A stretch of DNA of 64,000 nucleotides, from positions 1-64,000 of the forward strand of contig CAZART010000006.1 in the NCBI GenBank assembly GCA_964487555.1, given 5' to 3'. The stretch is from CAZART01 sp964487555. Its GTDB lineage: Bacteria; Bacteroidota; Rhodothermia; Rhodothermales; VXPQ01. Below are positions 7,928-19,576 of this stretch, piece after piece; position 1 is the stretch's first letter, and the number at the start of each line of letters is the position of its first letter. The position numbers and the translations under genes are program-made. A model generated the notes under the pieces. It saw nothing but the letters and a program-made list of their open reading frames with translations, was not told the origin of the DNA and ran no database searches.

Positions 7928-9841
7928 ATGCGTCTGGATTCGAAAATCCCCACCGGAGACCTCCAGGAGAAGTGGCAAAACTATCTCGACCGTGCGACGC
8001 TGGTTAACCCCGCTAATAAGCGCAAATACACCATCCTCGTCGTCGGAACGGGATTGGCGGGAGGCTCGGCCGCCGCGACTCTGGCAGAGCTCGGCTACAA
8101 CGTCAAATCCTTCTGCATCCAGGATTCCGCGCGCCGTGCGCACTCGATTGCGGCCCAGGGTGGCATCAATGCGGCGAAGAATTACCCGCATGACGGCGAC
8201 ACGATATGGCGTCTGTTTTACGATACCATCAAGGGGGGCGACTATCGGTCTCGAGAGGCGAACGTTTATCGGCTGGCCGCTATCAGCAACAGCATTATCG
8301 ATCAGTGCGTGGCGCAGGGGGTTCCTTTCGCACGCGAATACGGTGGCCTGCTGGCGAATCGATCCTTCGGCGGCGCACAGGTCTCGAGAACATTCTATGC
8401 CCGCGGCCAGACCGGCCAACAGCTCCTGCTAGGATGCTATCAGGCACTCGAACGCCAGGTCAGGGCCGGAAAAATTGAGATGATGCCGCGACAGGAGATG
8501 CTCGATCTGGTTCTCGTCGACGGTCACGCCCGCGGCATCATCACGCGTAATCTGGTGACGGGGGCGATCGAGCGGCATGCCGGGGACGCAGTCGTGCTTG
8601 CCACCGGCGGTTATGGCAATGTCTATTACCTGTCTACGAACGCCAAGAATTCGAACGTAACGGCGGCGTGGCGCTGTCATCGTCGTGGGGCGTATTTTGC
8701 AAATCCGTGCTACACGCAGATCCACCCGACGTGTATTCCCGTATCCGGTCAATATCAGTCCAAGCTCACGCTGATGAGCGAGAGCCTGCGGAACGACGGT
8801 CGGGTGTGGGTACCGAAGGATTCAAACGACGAGCGGGCTCCGAACAAGATTCCGGAGCAGGATCGTGATTACTACCTCGAACGCCGCTATCCCAGTTTCG
8901 GTAACCTGGTCCCGCGTGACGTGGCCTCGCGGGCTGCAAAAGCGGTCTGCGACGACGGCCGCGGCGTTGGAGAAACGGGACAGGCGGTTTTCCTGGATTT
9001 CAGGGACTCAATCCATCGGCTGGGAAGACACACGATTGACGAGCGCTACGGAAACCTGTTCGAGATGTATGAGCGCATTACAGGTGAGAATCCCTACGAC
9101 GTGCCGATGCGGATCTACCCGGCCGTGCACTATACGATGGGCGGGCTCTGGGTAGATTATAAGCTGATGAGCACCATCCCCGGATTGTTCGTCATCGGCG
9201 AGGCTAATTTCTCGGACCACGGCGCCAACCGGCTCGGCGCCAGTGCGTTGATGCAGGGCCTGGCCGACGGTTATTTCATCATTTCGGCGGCAATGGGGGA
9301 TTATATCGCCTCCGCAGGCGTCAAGAACGTCAAGACGGACGAGCCGGCCTTCGATGAGGCGGAAAAAGACGCGCGAGGCCGCGTCGAACGAATGCTCAAC
9401 GTCGACGGGAAGAAGACGGTGACGGAATTCCATCGCGAGCTCGGGCAGCTCATGTGGGATTACGTCGGGATGTCGCGTAACAGGGAGGGACTCGAACAGG
9501 CAGCCTCCGCTATCCGCGAGATGCGGAAAGAGTTCTGGGAAAACGTGAAGGTCCCCGGTCGTAAGGATACGCTCAACAAGAACCTCGAGCTCGCCGGGCG
9601 GGTCGCGGATTTCATGGAACTCGGGGAGCTCATGGCGCGGGACGCCGTTCATCGTGAGGAATCATGCGGCGGCCATTTCCGAGAGGAGTTTCAGACACCT
9701 GAAGGAGAGGCGCTGCGGAAGGATGACGACTATTCCTACGTAGCCGCCTGGGAATTCACAGGCGACGTCGAGCGTCCGGCCCTCCACAAAGAAGACCTGG
9801 AATTTGACTACGTCCAACCCACCACCCGCAGCTATAAGTAG
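7928..9841 (+). CDS. sdhA: Succinate dehydrogenase flavoprotein subunit, type B
   Basis: A 637-residue FAD-binding catalytic subunit, long as expected for the Bacteroidota/epsilonproteobacterial type. Visible motifs are ILVVGTGLAGGSAAATLAELG (FAD binding, about residues 36-56), RRAHSIAAQGGINAA (flavinylation His), PHDGDT, QIHPTCIPVSG, LTLMSESLRNDGR, GNLVPRDVASRAAK, AVHYTMGGLWVDY and DHGANRLGASALMQGL. The C-terminal domain carries EESCGGHFREEF, including conserved His/Arg positions. It lies 15 bases after sdhC and about 90 before sdhB. It converts succinate to fumarate, or the reverse if the complex acts as a fumarate reductase; direction cannot be read from sequence. Confidence 0.95.
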   Translation: MRLDSKIPTGDLQEKWQNYLDRATLVNPANKRKYTILVVGTGLAGGSAAATLAELGYNVKSFCIQDSARRAHSIAAQGGINAAKNYPHDGDTIWRLFYDTIKGGDYRSREANVYRLAAISNSIIDQCVAQGVPFAREYGGLLANRSFGGAQVSRTFYARGQTGQQLLLGCYQALERQVRAGKIEMMPRQEMLDLVLVDGHARGIITRNLVTGAIERHAGDAVVLATGGYGNVYYLSTNAKNSNVTAAWRCHRRGAYFANPCYTQIHPTCIPVSGQYQSKLTLMSESLRNDGRVWVPKDSNDERAPNKIPEQDRDYYLERRYPSFGNLVPRDVASRAAKAVCDDGRGVGETGQAVFLDFRDSIHRLGRHTIDERYGNLFEMYERITGENPYDVPMRIYPAVHYTMGGLWVDYKLMSTIPGLFVIGEANFSDHGANRLGASALMQGLADGYFIISAAMGDYIASAGVKNVKTDEPAFDEAEKDARGRVERMLNVDGKKTVTEFHRELGQLMWDYVGMSRNREGLEQAASAIREMRKEFWENVKVPGRKDTLNKNLELAGRVADFMELGELMARDAVHREESCGGHFREEFQTPEGEALRKDDDYSYVAAWEFTGDVERPALHKEDLEFDYVQPTTRSYK

Positions 9842-9929
9842 CCCCCGACCGAGCGTACGCTGAACCCGCGGCCCGCAATCCGTACTCAGCCGAGCCTCCA
9901 CCCGGAACCCGAACCCGATCGATGCGAGC

Positions 9930-10670
9930 ATGACGATTAATCTGAAGATTTGGCGCCAATCCGGTCCGGACGAACCTGGACGCCTGGTCGACTACAAAGT
10001 CGACGAAGTCAATACGGATATGTCGTTTCTGGAGATGCTCGACGTGTTGAACGAGACCCTCATCAAGAGCGGCGACGAGCCGATCGAGTTTGATAACGAC
10101 TGTCGCGAAGGTATCTGCGGGGCCTGTGGAATGATGGTAGGAGGCATTGCGCACGGGCCCATGCAGTTTACGGCGGTCTGCCAGCTGCACATGCGTCATT
10201 ACAGAGACGGCGACACCATAGTGGTCGAGCCGTTTCGTGCCAAGGCTTTCCCGATCATCAAAGACCTGGTCGTCGACCGAAGTGCCTTCGATCGCATTAT
10301 TGCCGCCGGAGGCTACGTCTCGGTGGGTACGGGCGGCGCTCCGGACGCCAATGCGATCCCCGTCTCGAAGGTGGATGCCGACGCGGCGTTCGATTTTGCG
10401 GCCTGCATCGGCTGCGGTGCCTGCGTGGCGTCCTGCCCGAACTCATCGGCCTCATTGTTCACAGGCGCTAAGGTCGCGCACCTTGCATTGCTTCCACAGG
10501 GAAAAGTGGAACGCAAGCACCGCGTCGTGAATATGGTCCACCAGATGGACGAAGAAGGCTTCGGTGACTGCTCTAACCACGCCGAGTGTGAGGCCGTGTG
10601 CCCGAAGGGCATTTCCATCGCGGCCATTGCTCGGATGCGGCGCGAGTATGTGAAAGCCCTCTTCGGCTAG
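9930..10670 (+). CDS. sdhB: Succinate dehydrogenase iron-sulfur subunit, type B
   Basis: A 246-residue electron-transfer subunit. The [2Fe-2S] ligands are C58, C63, C66 and C84 (CREGICGACG, then TAVC). The second cluster set is C159, C162, C165 and C169 (CIGCGACVASCPN). The third is C214, C220 and C224 (CSNHAECEAVCPKGI). The spacing and the NHAEC segment are typical of type-B enzymes and differ from the SdhB at 3471. It closes the plus-strand C-A-B operon. A strong hairpin begins 129 bases after its stop and probably ends transcription. Confidence 0.94.
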   Translation: MTINLKIWRQSGPDEPGRLVDYKVDEVNTDMSFLEMLDVLNETLIKSGDEPIEFDNDCREGICGACGMMVGGIAHGPMQFTAVCQLHMRHYRDGDTIVVEPFRAKAFPIIKDLVVDRSAFDRIIAAGGYVSVGTGGAPDANAIPVSKVDADAAFDFAACIGCGACVASCPNSSASLFTGAKVAHLALLPQGKVERKHRVVNMVHQMDEEGFGDCSNHAECEAVCPKGISIAAIARMRREYVKALFG

Positions 10671-10799
10671 GGCGATTCACGCCTGTCTTGAGCGACCACG
10701 TGGGCAGTTCGTACCCTATCCCTGCGGCAGTGACGACACTGCGGACCTTGTGCGCAGCGAAGTCGCCGGCAGTTCTACGCCGGAACCTATCCAACAAGA

Positions 10800-10829
10800 A
10801 ACGCCACGGCCGGTGAAGACCGTGGCGTT
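10800..10829. terminator. Bidirectional hairpin between convergent sdhB and mltD
   Basis: Perfect 10-bp arms AACGCCACGG and CCGTGGCGTT enclose a 10-base loop. The hairpin lies between the stop of sdhB (10670) and the stop of the minus-strand transglycosylase (10852). There is no long T-run, but position and symmetry fit a terminator serving both strands. Confidence 0.75.
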
Positions 10830-10851
10830 CTCGATTTCCGGCCCGGCGGAA

Positions 10852-13092
10852 TTACGCGGTAACCTTGAGCTTCTGACCGGGATGGATGCGGGTCGACTTC
10901 AGGGAGTTCCAGCGTTTGAGGTCTCTTATCGTCACGCCGTGCTTCTTGGCAATTTCCGTGAGATTGTCGCCTCGCCTCACCGTGTAGATGGCGGGTGCCG
11001 CGCTGCCGCCATGTATCGACAAGCGCTGGCCGACCCTGATGACGCTCGTCGAGAGATTATTCCACTTACGAAGCTGACTCACGCCGACGCCGTGTCTCTT
11101 CGCAATCGCACCGAGTGTATCACCTCGCCGGACGCGGTAGACGATGGTCTTCTCAGCAGGCGTGTCCGGATTCGTTTCGAAAAGATGGAGCCGCTGACCC
11201 ACCTGTATTTTGCTTCCGCTCAGTGTGTTCCACCGGCGGATATCTTGCACCGACACGCCGTACTTACGGCCGATATCCGTGAGATTGTCTCCGCGTCGCA
11301 CGGTGTAGACTATGCGCGTCGTGGGTTCGGGCTCTTCGTCATGTTGCTTGGCGGAGTGTCCAACGTCGGAGCCGGCGGCGGATGAGCGGGAGGGGCTATT
11401 CACGGTCATGCTGGCGGTGCGGACGGGAGTAGAGGCGGTCCCGCGTTGCTGGAGGCGGTCCGGGCGCGAGTTCGCAGCGAGAATCGGGCGAATCGGCTTT
11501 CGACCATACTCCACCGTCAGAACCTCCTGGCTGTTCAGATCAGCGAGAATCGGGTTCGAATCATAAGAGGGCACGGGAACGACCAGGCGCTGACCGACGC
11601 GAATGGTCGTGCTGCGCAGGCTGTTGGTCTGCATCAGCGTTGAGACCGACACGCCGTATTTACGCGCAATCTTCCCGAGCGTGTCGCCGCGGCGTATCAC
11701 GTAGGAATCCGACGACTGCTTTTTCGCGGCAGGAAGCCTGGAATAGGCGTCGGCAAAGGCATCGTAGGTTCCTATCGGTATGCGGATGAAATACCCCTTT
11801 GCCGACGGCGGGACCTCGTCACGACGAAGCTCGGGGTTGAGTGCACGAATGGTCGTCTCGTCGGTCCGCGACATAGCCGCAATATCGCTCAGCGAAAGAA
11901 ATCCGCGGACCGGCACGTAGTGATACGCATATTCCGGGCCGGAATTCACATTGTTAAGGCTGAGGCCGAATTCTTCCGGATTGGAAGCCACGAGGGATGC
12001 CGCGATGAACATCGGGACGTAGTTGCGGGTCTCTCGCGGAATGTCGGTGTAGATGTCCCAGAATGTCGCCTTGCGGCCGAGTCGGGCTTCTGCGCGCCGA
12101 ATTGCTCGTTTGACGCGAGCAGGACTGCAATTGTATCCGGCCATCGCGAGTTGCCAATCGCCGCCGAACTGGGCGTAAAGATCCTTCAGGTGGCGTGCCG
12201 CGGCACGCGTCGACTTCTCCGGGTCGAGGCGCTCGTCCACCCAGCTGTTCACCTGCAGTCCATAGGCCCTGCCTGTAGCAGAGATGAACTGCCACATTCC
12301 ATTGGCGGCCGCCCAGCTCTTGGCGCGCGGATTAAGGCCACTTTCGATCATCGCCAGATACTTCAGTTCGTCCGGCACGCCTTCCTCGGCAAGGATCCGC
12401 TCGATCATCGGGAAATACGTCTCCGCTCTACCCAGCCAGCGGTAGAGATGCTTGTCCGGCGATTTGGTTAGATAGGAGATGCTCTGCTGTACGAGGCGGT
12501 TGGACGTCATCGGAATGGTCGTCGCAACGGGCCCGAATGAGGGGAAATTGACATCCTCGAGCAGTGGTTCGTTGATGCTGTTGAGCACCTCAAAAATGTC
12601 GCTGCGAATCGCGAAAATGTCGCCGAAGGGCAGCGCGAGCGAATCGGCAGGCACCTGATAGTGCCGCTCGTATTCCGTGATCACGGTGCGATACAGCTCT
12701 CGGAACTGGGGGCGGTCGACCACCTCGGGATATACCATCAGCTGCTGCAGTTCCGTCATCGACCGGTCGAGGAGATCCTCCGCCTCGCTAAAATTTTCAG
12801 TCGAAGCCGCGGAGAGAATGCGAGCCTGATAGTCGTAGATACGTCCGATGCGCTGGAGAATTTCGCTGCTGCTGAGTGAATCTTCATCCCCGTCGATTGC
12901 GGCGTTTAGCGCGGTGCGCTTCATTAGCTGCTGGTCAACGGGAATTCGGGATGGAGGTTTGGCCGTCGCTCGGGGCGAAGCGCCTCCACTGGTTGCGTCC
13001 ACGCGCTGTCCGTACGCGATATCGACGGTCGGGGCCTGAACGAGGGCAAAGACCGCCGCGGCCGCCATGATGAAAGATGTCAAACGCCTCAC
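10852..13092 (-). CDS. mltD: LysM membrane-bound lytic murein transglycosylase (MltD-like)
   Basis: A 746-residue exported cell-wall enzyme that cleaves the glycan strand of peptidoglycan. The signal peptide MRRLTSFIMAAAAVFALVQA opens the protein. A helical region follows, then a GH23 lysozyme-like domain with catalytic Glu in LAMIESGLNPRA (about residue 250), ANGMWQFISATGRAYGL and AMAGYNCSPARVKRA. The tail has four LysM repeats, each starting Y-x-[IV]-RRGD-[NT]-L (for example YVIRRGDTLGKIARKYGV and YTVRRGDNLTEIAKKHGV). A degenerate one lies near YVPVRGFLSLSDIAA. I accept the GTG at 13092 because GGAGGA lies just upstream at good spacing. Four LysMs are more than the two or three usual in MltD. 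It is convergent with the type-B sdh operon. Confidence 0.93.
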   Translation of the reverse strand: MRRLTSFIMAAAAVFALVQAPTVDIAYGQRVDATSGGASPRATAKPPSRIPVDQQLMKRTALNAAIDGDEDSLSSSEILQRIGRIYDYQARILSAASTENFSEAEDLLDRSMTELQQLMVYPEVVDRPQFRELYRTVITEYERHYQVPADSLALPFGDIFAIRSDIFEVLNSINEPLLEDVNFPSFGPVATTIPMTSNRLVQQSISYLTKSPDKHLYRWLGRAETYFPMIERILAEEGVPDELKYLAMIESGLNPRAKSWAAANGMWQFISATGRAYGLQVNSWVDERLDPEKSTRAAARHLKDLYAQFGGDWQLAMAGYNCSPARVKRAIRRAEARLGRKATFWDIYTDIPRETRNYVPMFIAASLVASNPEEFGLSLNNVNSGPEYAYHYVPVRGFLSLSDIAAMSRTDETTIRALNPELRRDEVPPSAKGYFIRIPIGTYDAFADAYSRLPAAKKQSSDSYVIRRGDTLGKIARKYGVSVSTLMQTNSLRSTTIRVGQRLVVPVPSYDSNPILADLNSQEVLTVEYGRKPIRPILAANSRPDRLQQRGTASTPVRTASMTVNSPSRSSAAGSDVGHSAKQHDEEPEPTTRIVYTVRRGDNLTDIGRKYGVSVQDIRRWNTLSGSKIQVGQRLHLFETNPDTPAEKTIVYRVRRGDTLGAIAKRHGVGVSQLRKWNNLSTSVIRVGQRLSIHGGSAAPAIYTVRRGDNLTEIAKKHGVTIRDLKRWNSLKSTRIHPGQKLKVTA

Positions 13093-13686
13093 GAAATCCT
13101 CCAGAGTTTACGCTGGTGTAACTAATTAAAGAGACACGTTAGGTCGACCAGGGTAGCGGCAGAAACATTAAGGTTCTACGCCTTACGATGCAAGGGCTTA
13201 CGCTAGAAAAAAAGCGTGCCGTGAACGCCGGTACTCTGACGGCATCGTCCGTCCTGATGCTCTCTCGTTTATGCATCGTCCGATTTGCGTTCGGATTAAT
13301 AGGATCGCTGCTGTTCACCCTATCCCCTCGGATTTCCGACCTATGCCGGTGAGGAAAAAAGTGCGGAACACAGGGAAAGATGTGAACAGATGGTCGGCAT
13401 GGTTCGGAGTCTGTGTATCGGGCCGTGCAATAGCGGCGAGCAAAGCGGTATATCGTTCGATTGCCACGAGGGAAACCGTCCGGACTCCTAAGGGGCAGGT
13501 CTATTCTTGGTGACTATCCCGCCGCTAAGAAGGAGCTGAACGCTCGGCATCAAATGAACAACAAGAAGTGTACCTCCTTACGGACAGGAATCTTTAAAGC
13601 CTGTCGGCGATCATGAAGGCTATTAAGGATTAAACTATCCTAAATCGAAGTGAAGCGATTCAAGGGAAGAGACGCGGCCCATGAGC
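13093..13686. other. Gap of about 590 bases with no confident gene
   Basis: The stretch lies between the starting end of mltD and the stop end of pccB. An 80-codon plus-strand frame at 13271-13513 has no family resemblance and an unusual composition, so I do not call it. An A-run near 13356 and several AT-rich patches occur. I see no tRNA, hairpin terminator or repeat that I can defend. Confidence 0.5.
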
Positions 13687-15240
<1,554 letters not shown>

Positions 15241-15256
15241 CTATGCGATCGTAGAA

Positions 15257-16813
15257 TCAGCTTCGAAATCTCGCTTCGGCAGCGTCGGTAAAGGCAACTG
15301 CAGGGTCACTATATATATTGACCTGATGCTTCAGAAACACCTCGCGGGCGATGATCTGAGACGCTTCCGACCAGTTTTCGGCTGCATTGAGCTTTCGAAG
15401 GGTGTCCTCGTAAGCGCCGGCCGATCCGGAAAAGAGATGCCTGAGAAAGAGATCCCGGTTCCGCACCCCTCGCTGGCCAAGCACGGAACGCTCGAGTTTC
15501 GACAGGTCATCGGACGGCGCCCCGACGTCGGCGGCGTCTCCTGTCGACCTAAGCATCGGACGCGTGCCTTTCGATGATTCTTCGCGATGGTTCTCCCAAC
15601 GCGCTGATTCCTGCCGAAGTGCTGAGTCCTCCTGACGCGCTGATTCCTGCCGAAGTGCTGAGTCCTCCTGACGTGCTGATTCCTGTCGACGTGCTGAGTC
15701 CTCCCGACGTGCTGAGTCCTCCTGACCCGCTGATTTCTCCTGCCGCCGTGCCTCCTGCCGACGTGGGGAGTCCTCCCGGCGCGGTGATTCCTGCCTTGGC
15801 GGTGATTTGCGGCCGCTCGGGGAGCCCTCCGAGCCGCGAAACTGCTTCCAGAGCGGCTGTGCCTCCGCCGTGCCTCGTGGTGGGGCATTTTCCGAACCGA
15901 CGGATGCGGCCGAAGAAGCGTGCGCCGCATCGGGGTGTATTCCCGATTCGAACTGCTTCCAGAGCGGTACGTGACTGCCACGATGAGACGAATCCCCCTT
16001 GTCGGCCGGCCCCGGTGAATCCACAGATTCCGCTTCCGGCACGGCCGGCTCTTCGGCCGGCTCTTCCGAAGGACCATCGAAAAAAATTCGCAACTCCGGA
16101 CCCGGCATGAACCGGGTGCCCTGCGATTGGAGGTGCTCCTCGAGGCGCCCGACGAGATCGTCCGCACCCTTCTCCTCAAGAAATATTTTAAACGCCTGCA
16201 CGGGAAGTCCTCCCGAAAATTCAGGAATTCCCCGAACCATTTCCAACAGCGGATCGAGCAGCTTCATCCAGTCTTCCGTGCCGAAATCACGGACCATCTG
16301 ATGATCGATGCGGCGAACGAGGACGGCGAAGCGTTCTCTGCTTATCCGCTCGAGATCTTTCTGCTCGAAGTAAGCAGCGATGACGTCATGGAAGTAGGAA
16401 TAGGCGGGAAGAAAGAGGAACTGTTCAGCGATGTCCTCAAAGGCCGCGTCCTCCCTGTCGTCCGCGAAAAGGAGATCCGTGAGCGTAGCCGCGGGCCGGA
16501 GCAAGTACGACATGACCGTTCGACAGGCGAGCGCCAGCTCGGCGCGCCAGGCAGAAGCAGGAATCCTGAGATGGTGCGCCAGCGCGCTTCTATACGCGCT
16601 TACGGCTGCACGCACTTCATGGTTGTCGGCATCGATCCAGTCTCCTCCGGGATGCGCGATCTCCTCGAGACGGACGGCCATGCGCCGCTCGAGGTAGTCT
16701 CGCAGTGGTCCCGGCATGGGATCCCGCGAAAAATCACGCACGGTGTAGGCGCGGTTCGCAGGAAAAGCGTCAATGAGGCGATTAATAAGGGTATCGGCGA
16801 CTGTGGCAGGCAT
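15257..16813 (-). CDS. Unknown protein with low-complexity repeat and two PLWKQF motifs
   Basis: A 518-residue cytoplasmic protein with no signal peptide. Residues about 1-260 form a helical domain that I do not recognise. A Pro/Glu/Ser-rich linker follows, with the motif PLWKQF appearing twice about 40 residues apart (VPLWKQFESG and QPLWKQFRGSE). Next is a charged repeat of six-residue units such as RQESAR and QEDSAL, encoded by the 18-bp minisatellite at 15603-15800. The last 90 residues are again folded-looking (LSKLERSVLGQRG to the end). The ATG at 16813 is preferred over an upstream start at 16897 whose extra residues look random. It is followed 17 bases later by pccB. The layout of two structured domains joined by a disordered linker with repeated short motifs suggests an adaptor or regulator, but that is inference. 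Confidence 0.75.
   Translation of the reverse strand: MPATVADTLINRLIDAFPANRAYTVRDFSRDPMPGPLRDYLERRMAVRLEEIAHPGGDWIDADNHEVRAAVSAYRSALAHHLRIPASAWRAELALACRTVMSYLLRPAATLTDLLFADDREDAAFEDIAEQFLFLPAYSYFHDVIAAYFEQKDLERISRERFAVLVRRIDHQMVRDFGTEDWMKLLDPLLEMVRGIPEFSGGLPVQAFKIFLEEKGADDLVGRLEEHLQSQGTRFMPGPELRIFFDGPSEEPAEEPAVPEAESVDSPGPADKGDSSHRGSHVPLWKQFESGIHPDAAHASSAASVGSENAPPRGTAEAQPLWKQFRGSEGSPSGRKSPPRQESPRREDSPRRQEARRQEKSAGQEDSARREDSARRQESARQEDSALRQESARQEDSALRQESARWENHREESSKGTRPMLRSTGDAADVGAPSDDLSKLERSVLGQRGVRNRDLFLRHLFSGSAGAYEDTLRKLNAAENWSEASQIIAREVFLKHQVNIYSDPAVAFTDAAEARFRS
15603..15800. repeat. 18-bp minisatellite inside the unknown gene
   Basis: Eleven consecutive 18-bp units lie in phase. The first seven are close copies of GCTGATTCCTGCCGAAGT or GCTGAGTCCTCCTGACGC, which mostly alternate. 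The last four are more diverged. The unit is a multiple of three, so copy-number change would lengthen or shorten the Arg/Gln/Glu/Asp/Ser linker of the minus-strand gene without breaking its frame. Confidence 0.85.
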
Positions 16814-17022
16814 AGACGTGAGCAGACGACAGTTGAACCCGGCGAAGTGCGGTGGCCGACAAAATGGAGAGGCAGGTAGATCGACCGTGCGCCGCACGTG
16901 TGCATGCGGCTATGACGACGCCGACCGTGTTGTTCCCGTCCGCGTAAATGGGAGTGCCTTCGAAGGCAGACGGAGACTTCCCATTCATGACTCGTTGAGC
17001 CGATAGATCGGGACTCCTGCGT

Positions 17023-17280
17023 TTACCTGGCGTGTCGCTGGCGGAATGTGACCGGCACGATCGATCCTGAAGGCCGCCCGATGCTGACGAGCTCCCAGTG
17101 TTCGTCATAGCCGCGGATAAATTCGCGGAGTTTATCGATGCGAGCCGGCTCACTCACTCCACTCCAATCCAGCGATTCGACGCGGTAATTCATGAAGTGA
17201 GTGCGGCCTCCGACGGTGACCGTCAAGTCGACGGTACGCGCTTTGGCGAGGTCGGGTATCCGAACACAGATCTGATTCAT
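17023..17280 (-). CDS. Small unknown protein (85 residues)
   Basis: The predicted protein starts MNQICVRIPDLAKARTVDLTV and continues with alternating hydrophobic and polar residues. It has a well-formed mixed sequence, including HFMNYRVESLDW, RIDKLREFIRGYDEHWELV and GSIVPVTFRQR. It looks like a compact alpha/beta protein with no signal peptide or membrane span. The start is 10 bases after the stop of the ABC ATPase gene on the same strand, so the two are probably co-transcribed. I do not recognise the family. The short intergenic distance and the protein-like composition support it as real. Confidence 0.6.
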   Translation of the reverse strand: MNQICVRIPDLAKARTVDLTVTVGGRTHFMNYRVESLDWSGVSEPARIDKLREFIRGYDEHWELVSIGRPSGSIVPVTFRQRHAR

Positions 17281-17290
17281 GGTACGTATC

Positions 17291-18049
<759 letters not shown>

Positions 18050-18249
18050 AATAGTGGGGCTTGAGGATTGATCCGGTTCTATACCGTAGAATGTAAGCGC
18101 GCCGGCGGTGCGCCGGCGTACCTCGGATAATGTAGGCACATCCTGTGCCATTAACAGGGCAGCACAGCGTACACCTGGGATGCCGGACGAACCGATACCG
18201 CGGTGTTCGGAACAGCACAGCGGGTGTACGCCACCGAACGATTCGATCT

Positions 18250-19458
18250 ATGTCTCTTGATCTGAGCGAACAATTCCGTCGTCACGTTGCCTGGACCAGC
18301 GACGCGCCGCTCGGCTTCGTCGTCGATCGGGCCGAAGGACCCTACATCTACTTGAAAGATGGACGCCGCATCATTGACTTCATCAGCGGAATCGCGGTTT
18401 CCTCTCTCGGCCATGGCCACCCGCGCGTGGTTGAGGCGGCGAGGCGGCAGCTTGAGCGCTACATGCACGTCATGGTCTATGGCGAATTCGTGCAGGAACC
18501 GCAGGTCCGTCTTGCTTCGCTGCTGGCGGCGCAGCTTCCCGATTCGCTCCAGGTCGTCTACTTCACAAATTCGGGGACGGAAGCCAACGAAGGCGCTTTA
18601 AAGCTTGCCAAGAAGCATACGGCCCGCTCGAAGATGATCGCCTTCGACGATTCGTACCACGGCGATACGCACGGTTCGCTGTCCGTCACTGGAAGGCACG
18701 TCTATCGGGATCCATTCCGGCCGCTCCTGCCGGGCGTCGAATTCCTGCCGTTCAATGACGAGAAGGCCCTTCGCGCCATTGACCGGGAAACGGCTTGCGT
18801 CATCGCGGAGCCGATCCAGGGGGAGGGTGGCGTAAATGTACCGTCACGAGAGTGGCTTCACGTGCTTCGCCGGCGATGTACGGAGACGGGCGCCCTCCTC
18901 ATCTTTGACGAAGTGCAGACGGGGATGGGACGCACGGGTTCGCTGTTTGCCTTTCAGCGTTTCGGCGTGATCCCGGACATTCTCACTGTAGCAAAGGCGT
19001 TCGGAGGCGGGCTTCCTCTGGGAGGGTTTATTTCGAGTGCGGAAATTCTCGGATCGCTTCGACGGGATCCGCCCCTCAGTCACGTCACGACCTTTGGCGG
19101 TCACCCGGTTTCGTGCGCCGCGGCACATGCCGCGCTGTCGACGACTATCGAGGATGGTCTGCCGGCGCGAGCTTTGGAAATTGAACGCCGCATCAAAGAG
19201 CGGCTGAAGCATCCGCTGATCGAGGAGATCCGCGGTGTAGGTGCGATGCTCGGCCTTTTGGTCAGGGATGACCGCACCACGGCGCGTACGGTCGAGGCCT
19301 GCCTCGATCGCGGCGTCCTGCTAGGATGGACCCTCCACTCAAACCGACTTATCCGCATCGCGCCGCCCCTCAACGTTCCGTGGGCCGTCCTCGACGAAGG
19401 ATGCCGCGAAATCCTGAACGCCCTGGCGTCTTCAGGCCGCCATTCTCGAGGAAAATAG
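18250..19458 (+). CDS. Class-III PLP aminotransferase (acetylornithine/ornithine type)
   Basis: A 402-residue cytosolic enzyme that moves an amino group with pyridoxal phosphate. Motifs in order are YIYLKDGRRIIDFISGIAV, LGHGHPRVVEA, the phosphate-binding loop FTNSGTEANEGALKLA, DDSYHGDTHGSLSVTG, AEPIQGEGGVNVP, LLIFDEVQTGMGRTG (PLP-binding Asp) and the Schiff-base Lys in VAKAFGGGLPLGGF. THVTTFGGHP-like and RLIRIAPPLNVP blocks finish it. The DEVQTGMGRTG form is that of the acetylornithine, ornithine and 4-aminobutyrate group; the exact substrate cannot be set from sequence. No arginine or GABA genes are adjacent. The ATG at 18250 fits the family start, though the frame is open further upstream. 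Confidence 0.9.
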   Translation: MSLDLSEQFRRHVAWTSDAPLGFVVDRAEGPYIYLKDGRRIIDFISGIAVSSLGHGHPRVVEAARRQLERYMHVMVYGEFVQEPQVRLASLLAAQLPDSLQVVYFTNSGTEANEGALKLAKKHTARSKMIAFDDSYHGDTHGSLSVTGRHVYRDPFRPLLPGVEFLPFNDEKALRAIDRETACVIAEPIQGEGGVNVPSREWLHVLRRRCTETGALLIFDEVQTGMGRTGSLFAFQRFGVIPDILTVAKAFGGGLPLGGFISSAEILGSLRRDPPLSHVTTFGGHPVSCAAAHAALSTTIEDGLPARALEIERRIKERLKHPLIEEIRGVGAMLGLLVRDDRTTARTVEACLDRGVLLGWTLHSNRLIRIAPPLNVPWAVLDEGCREILNALASSGRHSRGK

Positions 19459-19576
19459 CGCAGGCGCCTCTTTACGATCGATCTCACTGAGCTAAAGTTA
19501 GCCCGGCGGTGGCCGATATCGAAGCTGAATCCAGTGAGATCAATGTCGAACCGAATCCCAGGGCTGCCGACGCCTC

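Noticed and set aside
13271..13513. 80-codon plus-strand frame in the gap after mltD
   Set aside because: No ribosome site, hydrophobic core or family motif; composition is like the surrounding non-coding DNA.
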